Below are positions 18,611 through 25,044 of a DNA stretch of 64,000 bases, one piece after another. Numbering within the stretch: the stretch's first letter is position 1; the number at the start of each line of letters is the position of its first letter. Below the pieces are notes generated by a model. The model ran no database searches. It saw only the letters and a list, made by a program, of their open reading frames with translations, and was not told where the DNA came from. The stretch is from Pseudomonadota bacterium. GTDB lineage: Bacteria > Pseudomonadota > Gammaproteobacteria > Acidiferrobacterales > Acidiferrobacteraceae. The DNA lies in contig JAJYQN010000065.1 in the NCBI GenBank assembly GCA_021794595.1, positions 62,001 through 126,000 on the forward strand, in the 5' to 3' direction. The position numbers and the translations under genes are program-made.

Positions 18611-20701
18611 TCAGCTCGTCAAGTGGCGGTAAATGTCGGAGATCTTGAGCGGTAGCTTGCGTACGTCATCGATCAACGCATAATTGGCGGCGCCATACAT
18701 ATGCGGGAGGTAGTCCCGGGCGTCGGTATCGATGGTAATGCAAAAGGCATGGATGCCGTCGCGCTTAGCCTCGAGCAATGCCTGGCGCGTGTCTTCGATG
18801 CCATATTCCCCGCGGTAGCCATCATAGTCATCGGGTTTTCCATCGGATAGCGTGATCAGAAGCTTGGTCCGCGCCTCCACATCGTTCAGCAGGCGACAGA
18901 GGTGGCGAATGGCCACGCCCATTCGGGTGTAGTCCTGCGGCTTGATACCGGTAATGCGCGCCCGCACCGTTTCATTGTACGGTTCATCGAACTGCTTCAC
19001 ACGGTACATCTCGCAGCGTTTACGGGTAATGCCGGAAAATCCGTAGATCGCGTAACGGTCGCCGAGGATTTCCAGGGCTTCGCACAGAAGGACCAGAGAC
19101 TCCCTTTCGGCATCGTTGATCCAGCCCTTGGTTGAGCCGCTCATGTCGACCATGAACATGACCGCGATATTGCGCGCGAACCGGCGGTTGCGCGTAAACA
19201 GCCGATCCGACAACTCGTGACCGCAGTGAAGATCGGCGAAGGCCTCGACCAGTGCGTCGAAATCGATCTCGTCCCCATGCTTTTGGCGGCGCTGAACGGC
19301 GTTCTCGCCCCTTAAGGCCTCAAAGGTTTTTCGCAGCCGCGCGGCGAGTCCGTGGTATTTGTGCAAGGTGTCAGCGACAAAGGGTTCGTGGACGGGCTGA
19401 ACGTCGAGTTCCCGTAACACGCACCAGTCCTTTCGGTAGTGCTGACGACGATGATCCCATTCGTTATACAGATAGGCGCCGTCCTCGTGATAGGTGCCTT
19501 TCCAGACATCCTCGGGCTTCTTGTCGGCCTCTGGGGCATAAGCCCCGTCGCCTGCGGCCACGAGGTACTCTTCCGGGATCTCGCCTAGATCTTGGGCGAT
19601 GGAATGCATGAGGGCGCGGACATCGGGAGGTGGGACAAGCGGTTGGCCATCCAGCATCAGCACCATCGCGCGCTCTTGCTCGGTCTGCACGCTAAAGCGC
19701 TTTTTGCCCTCGGGTGGCGCTTTCGGGCCTTTGTCGGCCAAGAGTTGCTTTAAGGCCGCTTGCAAGGCGGCGCGCTCCTGGTCTAGACGCTCGCCCATAG
19801 CCACGGCCACCGCCTCCCCGTTTAGAGCGCCTTGGTAGATGTGTGGCTCTGGCAGCGGTTCGCCGTACAGGGCGTCCAAGGCCTCATAGGTATCGTCGAC
19901 GGTCGCGTCCCGGGTCTCCAGACGTGCTACATAGGACGCCCACCGGGAGGATTTTTGCGAGGCGGTTTGCAGGGTTCGGAGTTCCCGGTACAGCCCAGGC
20001 AGTTCGCGTGCGAGGCAGGCATCGAGCCGGATGGTTTCCAGGGCGTGAAACAAGGTCTGCGCGTATTTTGGGTCCGGGAATTTCTGACAGTGGCGCACGA
20101 GGCGCTGAGGATCGGTCCCCTGGAACGTCCCAAACCAGGTTTGAGCCCACAAGTGGGCGGCCATGATCTTGTAGAGTCGGACGTTCTCTTCGCGGCTCGG
20201 GAGCGTGATCAGTGTTGCCGGCAGGTAGACGGTGGTGGTATCCGTGTAGGTCCGTTCGTTGGGCCGGAGCTTCAGCTTGCGCCCCGATAGGGCCTGCAAA
20301 AAAAGCTCAAGAACCGGACCCACCTCTTCGAGGGCTACGGATCGGGACTTGTTTTCACTCGCCTTGGCAAAAGTGGCAATGTCGGTGAGGATGGCAACGG
20401 CTGGGTAAAGCCCCATTTTGTCGTAGACATCCATGGCCTGGATGATCCAGGCCTCGGTATCATCAGTCGGCATTTGCTGTAACGCGTTTGTGACCTGGCT
20501 TGCGAAATGGAAGGCGAGCTCGGGATTGGTTTTGGCGATGACAGAAATCCAGTGACAGGCAAAGTTTTGCTTCGCGCGCGTAAGCGACGCCAAGGCGAGT
20601 GCCGGCGCGCGCGTCGTTCGACGGAGAGAGAGCGCGGCATCCAGTTCTTCGTCGAGCCATTCCTCAAGCTCGGCGGCGGTCAGTGGGGTTAATGAACTCA
20701 T
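18611..20701 (-). CDS. cbbO: CbbO-type von Willebrand factor A protein (Rubisco activase adaptor)
   Basis: 696 residues. The C-terminal VWA domain starts near 500 and has an intact MIDAS: FMVDMSGSTKGW (DxSxS), an internal Thr, and LLITLSDGKPDDYDGY with the conserved Asp. The long N-terminal part is helical, as in CbbO/NorD proteins. With the hexameric AAA+ protein CbbQ it removes inhibitory sugar phosphates from Rubisco; CbbO binds Rubisco through its metal site. NorD of denitrifiers is the alternative, but no nor genes are nearby. It reads leftward; cbbQ lies upstream on the same strand, with a small opposite-strand gene between them. Confidence 0.82.
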   Translation of the reverse strand: MSSLTPLTAAELEEWLDEELDAALSLRRTTRAPALALASLTRAKQNFACHWISVIAKTNPELAFHFASQVTNALQQMPTDDTEAWIIQAMDVYDKMGLYPAVAILTDIATFAKASENKSRSVALEEVGPVLELFLQALSGRKLKLRPNERTYTDTTTVYLPATLITLPSREENVRLYKIMAAHLWAQTWFGTFQGTDPQRLVRHCQKFPDPKYAQTLFHALETIRLDACLARELPGLYRELRTLQTASQKSSRWASYVARLETRDATVDDTYEALDALYGEPLPEPHIYQGALNGEAVAVAMGERLDQERAALQAALKQLLADKGPKAPPEGKKRFSVQTEQERAMVLMLDGQPLVPPPDVRALMHSIAQDLGEIPEEYLVAAGDGAYAPEADKKPEDVWKGTYHEDGAYLYNEWDHRRQHYRKDWCVLRELDVQPVHEPFVADTLHKYHGLAARLRKTFEALRGENAVQRRQKHGDEIDFDALVEAFADLHCGHELSDRLFTRNRRFARNIAVMFMVDMSGSTKGWINDAERESLVLLCEALEILGDRYAIYGFSGITRKRCEMYRVKQFDEPYNETVRARITGIKPQDYTRMGVAIRHLCRLLNDVEARTKLLITLSDGKPDDYDGYRGEYGIEDTRQALLEAKRDGIHAFCITIDTDARDYLPHMYGAANYALIDDVRKLPLKISDIYRHLTS

Positions 20702-20758
20702 ATCGTTTTTTTACACCCTGTGGTTTGCGCCGCGTCCGCGTTTGCTACACTAACGCCC

Positions 20759-21016
20759 ATGAACCTGACCCTCTATCATCGACCCTACTGTCATCTCTGC
20801 GAGGAGATGGGCGCGGCCCTAGCACCGATCGCAAGCGAGCTCGGCTTGACCGTGACCCGGGTCGATATTGAGACCGACGCCGAGCTCGAGGCGCGCTACG
20901 GCCTTTTGATACCGGTGCTTGTGTGCGACGGCTCTGAGCTGTGTCACTACCGACTGGACGAACCTGCCGTTAGACGGTTTGTGGCCGCTAAAAGAGCGAC
21001 GCGCTCAACTCGGTGA
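20759..21016 (+). CDS. Glutaredoxin-like (DUF836) small thiol protein
   Basis: 85 residues from the ATG at 20759; the frame is open 39 bases further but the thioredoxin-like strand begins at [14 protein letters not shown]. The CxxC redox site (C-H-L-C) follows strand 1, then helix 1, and IPVLVCDG holds the cis-Pro. Family members are cytosolic redox proteins of unknown partner. It lies between and opposite to cbbQ and cbbO. Its last 29 bases overlap the 3' end of cbbQ on the other strand, so the two transcripts converge and overlap; 57 bp separate its start from that of cbbO. Confidence 0.8.
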   Translation: MNLTLYHRPYCHLCEEMGAALAPIASELGLTVTRVDIETDAELEARYGLLIPVLVCDGSELCHYRLDEPAVRRFVAAKRATRSTR

Positions 21017-21800
21017 TCGCCGCCAGCATCTCCGGATCGTCTGTTAAGGCTTGGGCAATGGCACCCCGACAGGCGGCTTGCGGGCTGACCCCCGAGGCCA
21101 TCAACTTGGCGGCGTGAACCAAGAGCCGGGTGCTCGCGCCCTCTTCCAGGCCGCTGCCTTTGAGGTTGCGCGTCATGTCCGCGAACCGAACCAGCTTTTC
21201 GGCCGACTCTTCGCCGATACCGCTTTCGTGGTCGACGATGCGTTTTTCGAGGTCGTGAGGGGGATAGTCGAACTCCAAGGCGATGAAGCGCTGCCGCGTG
21301 CTTTGCTTTAGATCCTTCAGGACGCTTTGGTAACCCGGATTGTAGGAGATCGCCAAGGCAAATTCTGGTGTCGCGCTCAAAACCTCGCCGGTCTTTTCGA
21401 TGGGGAGCACCCTTCTGTCGTCGGCCAGGGGGTGGATGACGACCGTCGTATCCTTTCTGGCCTCGACGACTTCATCCAAATAGCAAATGCCGCCGACCCG
21501 CACGGCATGGGCCAGCGGGCCGTCCACCCAGACGGTCTCGCCGGCCGTGATGAGATAGCGCCCGACGAGATCCGAGGCCGTCAGGTCGTCGTGGCAGGAG
21601 ACCGTGATGAGCGGACGCTTCAAGCGCCACGCCATATGTTCCATGAAGCGTGTCTTGCCGCACCCCGTCGGTCCTTTCAGCAGGACCGGAATCTGATTGC
21701 GGTAGGCGCTTTCGAACAAGATGATTTCATCGCCCTGCGATTCGTAGTAGGGCTCCTTCGTGATGAGAAAGCCCTCGGGTTCCACAGCTCTTGCTTTCAC
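20988..21800 (-). CDS. cbbQ: CbbQ-type MoxR AAA+ ATPase (Rubisco activase motor)
   Basis: 270 residues from the GTG at 21800, which has AAAGGG six bases upstream; this gives the normal family length. The frame is open to 21896, but the extra 32 residues are not CbbQ-like. Walker A is [14 protein letters not shown] (about 42-55), Walker [19 protein letters not shown], and sensor 1 [15 protein letters not shown]. The family includes NorQ/NirQ; CbbQ with CbbO forms the Rubisco activase. Rubisco genes themselves are not in the window. The gene starts next to the hdrA remnant, which diverges from it. Confidence 0.85.
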   Translation of the reverse strand: MKARAVEPEGFLITKEPYYESQGDEIILFESAYRNQIPVLLKGPTGCGKTRFMEHMAWRLKRPLITVSCHDDLTASDLVGRYLITAGETVWVDGPLAHAVRVGGICYLDEVVEARKDTTVVIHPLADDRRVLPIEKTGEVLSATPEFALAISYNPGYQSVLKDLKQSTRQRFIALEFDYPPHDLEKRIVDHESGIGEESAEKLVRFADMTRNLKGSGLEEGASTRLLVHAAKLMASGVSPQAACRGAIAQALTDDPEMLAAITELSASLF

Positions 21801-21888
21801 GCTCGCCCTTTCTGCTTTCGGTGGGGCCTCACAGTATGCCAAAAAAGCCCGCTGAACCAAAAAGTTATTGACGGGAGTTCGACCGCTC

Positions 21889-22269
21889 TTACCCAATCCC
21901 TCGGGGGGCCGCGTAAGTCAACTCTACAAGTGCTTCCCGAAGTTATGCCATCCCACCTGTGGCATGGAGATCAACCTTCGTCACCTGCGCACGAATAAGC
22001 GCATCAAGGTCTTGACCTTGGCTGAGGGGCAAAAGGTGGACGGTCAAGTCGGCGACTATGGGCTGACCGTTAAGCTCCACCCCCGGTTTGTTAACGACAA
22101 CTGTACGGCTTGCGGCGCCTGTGGTGAGTCGGTGTCGGCACAGATCAATAACCCCTTTGGCTACCACCGCTACGATGCACGTCATGATCTCTGCGTACTG
22201 GCGGCCGGTATGGAATCCAGCGTGGATATAAAGGCGATTAAGGACGCGAAGGGTACCCCTGCCCCTTGA
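21889..22269 (+). pseudogene. hdrA: hdrA fragment (heterodisulfide reductase-like flavoprotein), both ends missing
   Basis: From about 21904 the frame reads [20 protein letters not shown] then EINLRHLRTNKRIKVLTLAE, and later VKLHPRFVNDNCTACGACGE and NNPFGYH. This is the HdrA/QmoA N-terminal FAD region with its cysteine pair and its first iron-sulfur site. The upstream FAD GxGxxG motif is missing, and after about 22160 the similarity fades. So only roughly 90-100 residues of a protein of about 350 or more survive. In sulfur oxidisers HdrA is the electron-bifurcation-like core of the sHdr complex. The matching hdrC and hdrB remnants lie 1.8 kb downstream on the same strand. Confidence 0.75.
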
Positions 22270-22582
22270 ACATACAGGACACCGAGGCTGAACTGCGCCT
22301 GGGCATCGCCCTGCACGGCATCCTTGCGGAACGACTTCAGGGCGAGGGCATAGTTCTGCGGAACGCCGTGGCCAAAGTCATACGCCATCCCGAGCAGGGC
22401 CTGCGCCGGGGCGAAGCCCTGGGCGCCGAGGCGTCTCAGGATCGGCAGACAGGCGCGATAGTGTCCTGATTGGAAGTCGTGGACCCCGGTTGCATACCCG
22501 AAGGGTGCAACCGGGGTCTGTGCCCTGACCCCCCTGACCAGACCACGGTCAGCACCACGATGCAGGTGACGGGACGGGACAT
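22256..22582 (-). pseudogene. Sel1-repeat secreted protein, frameshifted and 3'-truncated
   Basis: An ATG at 22582 opens a signal peptide (MSRPVTCIVVLTVVWSGG). If one G is restored in the six-G run (plus-strand C run 22529-22534), the frame continues through VRAQTPVAPFGYATGV into HYRACLPILRRLGAQG and a Sel1 repeat (LLGMAYDFGHGVPQNYALAL, then AQAQFSLGVLYVQGAGVP). It then stops abruptly near 22256, where the hdrA fragment begins on the other strand. A one-base deletion in the G run plus a deletion breakpoint explain the present state. Sel1 proteins are helical adaptors, often secreted. Confidence 0.7.
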
Positions 22583-22589
22583 GGGTCCT

Positions 22590-22979
22590 CGCTTTCTTTT
22601 TATGTTTTATTCTTGGTTATTCCGGCGTGTAGTGCCGCGCCGGGCAAAGCTTTATAAAGGCGTTATATTATAAAAGCTTTATATAGGATGCGAGACAGAC
22701 AAGGTCAACAGAGCGCCGATGGGTGAGGTATCTTCCGCCCTTGCCGATCAACCCCGTCGGCGCGCGTCCTCCCGGCTGCGACACCTGACGTTCCAGAGCG
22801 CCTGGAAACAAGCCATATCCCTCGTTGACGCCGGGTTAACCTGCGGGACATTCCTTGGGCGCCGCCTTGACATGTCGTACGACTTAGTCTTTAACGTCCC
22901 ACTAGACGGCCTCTTCCATAAACGGGTCCAATCCCGGTCGTCAGCCCATATACAAGCCATATACAAGGGAGGGGTATCA
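22590..22979. promoter_or_regulatory. AT-rich island and leader before the lipoprotein gene
   Basis: The stretch 22595-22690 is far richer in A and T than its surroundings. It holds a direct repeat of AAAGCTTTATA (starting near 22648 and 22672) around GGCGTTATATTATA. This looks like a promoter region, for the lipoprotein genes on the plus strand or for the sel1 remnant on the minus strand. The 22700-22979 part has an open frame that joins the lipoprotein gene, but its residues do not look like protein and the ribosome-binding site lies at the inner start. Confidence 0.4.
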
Positions 22980-23504
22980 ATGAAATCCGCGTCTACGGTA
23001 GCTCAGATCACGGTATTTGCGCTGCTTTGCGGCTGTGCCATACCAAGCACCCCGCTGGCTTATCAGCAGAGCGTGAAGCAGTCCGCTCTGTTCGGCAGGA
23101 CCAAGTCCATGGTGGTTCACCGATCACTCGCTGTCGTGACCGCGACGTTTCGCAGACAATCCCAGCGCTGCCTGAATAAAACCATCTTCGTAGAGACACG
23201 CGGGGATTTTGGCGGCGGGATCGTTGGTACCGTGGCGAACAAAATCGCATACTATTCGACCGTGACGACCTCCCCCGGCAAAGTGCAGTTGGCGGTGGAG
23301 TCGAAAGACCTGACCCCAGGCACTCATTATGTTGGAGGACCCAAGCGCGGGCCTTATACGATTGTGGTCAATGGCACTGCGGTGAATCGCTACAGCACGC
23401 GCGTGAACCTGTATTACATCTATACCACGAGTTCGAGTCTCGTGAGCGCCGTCACGGACTGGGCACGGGGCAGCGATTTTGGTTGCCCTGTTCTCGCCAA
23501 CTAA
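22980..23504 (+). CDS. Hypothetical lipoprotein
   Basis: 174 residues. The start at 22980 is set by GGGAGGGG six bases upstream and by the signal sequence MKSASTVAQITVFALLCGC, whose lipobox places the lipidated Cys near residue 19. The mature part is rich in beta-type sequence with Tyr, Thr and Val (RVNLYYIYTTSSSLVSAV) and contains two widely spaced cysteines. I recognise no family. A second lipoprotein gene follows after 11 bases, so the two probably form an operon and sit in the outer membrane. Confidence 0.65.
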   Translation: MKSASTVAQITVFALLCGCAIPSTPLAYQQSVKQSALFGRTKSMVVHRSLAVVTATFRRQSQRCLNKTIFVETRGDFGGGIVGTVANKIAYYSTVTTSPGKVQLAVESKDLTPGTHYVGGPKRGPYTIVVNGTAVNRYSTRVNLYYIYTTSSSLVSAVTDWARGSDFGCPVLAN

Positions 23505-23515
23505 TCTCCATCCGT

Positions 23516-24001
23516 ATGCGTCAGTTAACCCGCGGGGTCACCGTCGCGGCCTTGATTCTCCTGGGCGGCTGTTCCGGCATCAGCGCGTACCGCAGCGCAC
23601 CGGACCATAATCTGACAGTTCACACTCAGGCCCACACGGCGGCATTCTTTACGCGCGTGAGTACCGCACTCGACATCTATTCAGTGGACGCCGACTGCAA
23701 ACTAAGATATCAAGGTACTCTCCAACTCAATCGATCCACGGTCGCACTTGGGGTACCTGTCCGTCAGCGGAGCCTGCTCGTGTTCCGTTTTGACCGCGCT
23801 GCTTATCTGGCCGGCACGTCTGCGGAGATCACCGACGCGACGCTGCTTACACCCAAGTTTCGCGAACGCTACACGGCCGATGTGCGGTACGCACATGGTA
23901 TCTACGATGTCCATCTCTTTGCACGGCGGTGGGGCAATCGCGCGCCGGGCTGGCGCTTGCCCTTTCTGCCGCTCAAGGACTGCAGACCACTCAAGCGGTA
24001 G
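23516..24001 (+). CDS. Hypothetical lipoprotein, partner of the preceding gene
   Basis: 161 residues. The signal peptide MRQLTRGVTVAALILLGGCS ends in a lipobox LGGC, with the lipidated Cys near 19. The mature part has two further cysteines (about 61 and 156) that could pair, and a beta-rich pattern (RQRSLLVFRFDRAAYLAG). Like its neighbour it is about 160-175 residues long and of unknown family; the two may share a fold. The stop is 16 bp before the hdrC remnant, so the pair has been placed inside the former hdr cluster. Confidence 0.62.
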   Translation: MRQLTRGVTVAALILLGGCSGISAYRSAPDHNLTVHTQAHTAAFFTRVSTALDIYSVDADCKLRYQGTLQLNRSTVALGVPVRQRSLLVFRFDRAAYLAGTSAEITDATLLTPKFRERYTADVRYAHGIYDVHLFARRWGNRAPGWRLPFLPLKDCRPLKR

Positions 24002-24016
24002 CATCTCAGGCGCCAC

Positions 24017-24100
24017 GATATGGTGGGGCCTACGGGCGCCACCGCATGTTGAAGAAAGCGCGAGAGATCGAAGATCGACGTAAAGGCTTCGCTGCCTAAG
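24017..24100 (+). pseudogene. hdrC: hdrC C-terminal remnant
   Basis: In the frame that stops at TAA 24098 the sequence reads APRYGGAYGRHRMLKKAREI then EDRRKGFAA. This is the end of an HdrC subunit (the usual form is a tyrosine-glycine-xx-YG-RM-KKA-E-E pattern). Nothing upstream of about 24017 continues it, and both [4Fe-4S] motifs are missing. The hdrB gene follows eight bases after the stop, as in intact hdrCB pairs. It survives only as a scar of roughly 27 codons. Confidence 0.6.
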
Positions 24101-24109
24101 GGGGTCCGT

Positions 24110-25026
24110 GTGGCCAGAAAAGAATATTCGTTCTATTCTGGGTGCTCCTCGGGGCGCCGTACCTCTGCTTCCAACTACTTGGTCTCGGTCGAGGTCATGT
24201 GCAAGAAATGGGATATTCAATTAAACGAGATTCCCGACCGGAATTGTTGCGGCGCGTCGATTGGTTACGCTGAAGGCGGCGAGCTTCCACGCCACGTCAT
24301 GAACGCCCGTAATCTCGCGATCTCAGAGCAAGGGAACAAGGGTCAGGATGTAGTGGCGACCTGTGCCGCCTGCTGGCTCGGCGTGAAAGAGGCCAAGGAT
24401 CGCCTAGCGCACGACAGCGATCTCTTGGCCGAGACCAACGAGGCCTTGCGCGAAGCCGGCATGAATCTCCAGTACAAGGGCGAGCAGGAAGTGCGCCATA
24501 TGGTCGAGGTACTGATCGAGGATTTGGGCTAAGACGAGCTGAAAAAGCCGGTTGTGAAGTCGCTCGAGGGCATCAAATTCGCAGGTTATGTGGGCTGCCA
24601 AACGAATCGCCCCTTCGGCATTACCGGGGCGTCGTTTGAGAACCCTAAGTATCTCGACAAGCTTGTCGAGATGGTGGGTGGCGAGGCCCTCGATAAATAC
24701 GACCAGAAGGTGACCTGCTGCGGCGGGGCGTTGGCGTTTTCCGAGCCCGAGAAGAGTCAGGACCAGATCAAGAAGATCGTCGAGTCCGCCTACGACCACG
24801 GCGCCGATATGGTCGCGACCCCCGCCCGGTTTGCCAAATGAACGTAGAGGTCTACCAGGGCCAGATCAATAAGCGTTATGGGACCAAGTTCAATATCCCG
24901 GTGACGTACTATAGCCAGCTCATGGCCAGTGCCTATGGCGGGACCGCTAACGAGGCGGGGCTAGGCGGGCAGGTTATCCGCGCCCGCAAGCTCGAAGAAA
25001 TCGCGGCGAAGCCCGTCAACCGTTAA
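24110..25026 (+). pseudogene. hdrB: hdrB, full-length but with a nonsense codon and a 1-bp deletion
   Basis: GTG start at 24110 with AAGGGGG upstream. The protein is an HdrB of about 304 residues with two CCG domains: first domain SGCSS, RNCCGASIG, CAACW; second domain GYVGCQTNRPFG, VTCCGGALAF. Two lesions break it. TAA at 24530 interrupts ...VEVLIEDLG / DELKKPVV..., where related proteins have a sense codon, with the frame otherwise kept. At about 24823 one base is missing in what should encode TPC-P-x-CQMNVEVYQ, which destroys the third cysteine cluster of domain two and ends the frame at 24839. The rest (MNVEVYQGQINKRYG...) is intact in the shifted frame. HdrB carries the noncubane cluster site of the sHdr complex. 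Confidence 0.85.
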
Positions 25027-25044
25027 GGCGGGAGCCGCGGGCCA

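Noticed and set aside
18122-18632. Plus-strand open frames in the cbbO 3' flank
   Set aside because: Short, with no ribosome-binding site or recognisable pattern; the minus strand shows the more protein-like fragment.
22482-22518. 13-pair hairpin (GACCCCGGTTGCA ... TGCAACCGGGGTC) as a terminator
   Set aside because: It has no T-run and lies inside the Sel1 reading frame once the frameshift is corrected, so it is coding sequence.
22719-22979. N-terminal extension of the first lipoprotein gene
   Set aside because: The added residues are not protein-like and the strong ribosome-binding site with signal peptide is at 22980.
24530-24532. Recoding of the hdrB stop (as selenocysteine or pyrrolysine)
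   Set aside because: The codon is TAA, which is not used for either, and a separate frameshift also breaks the gene.
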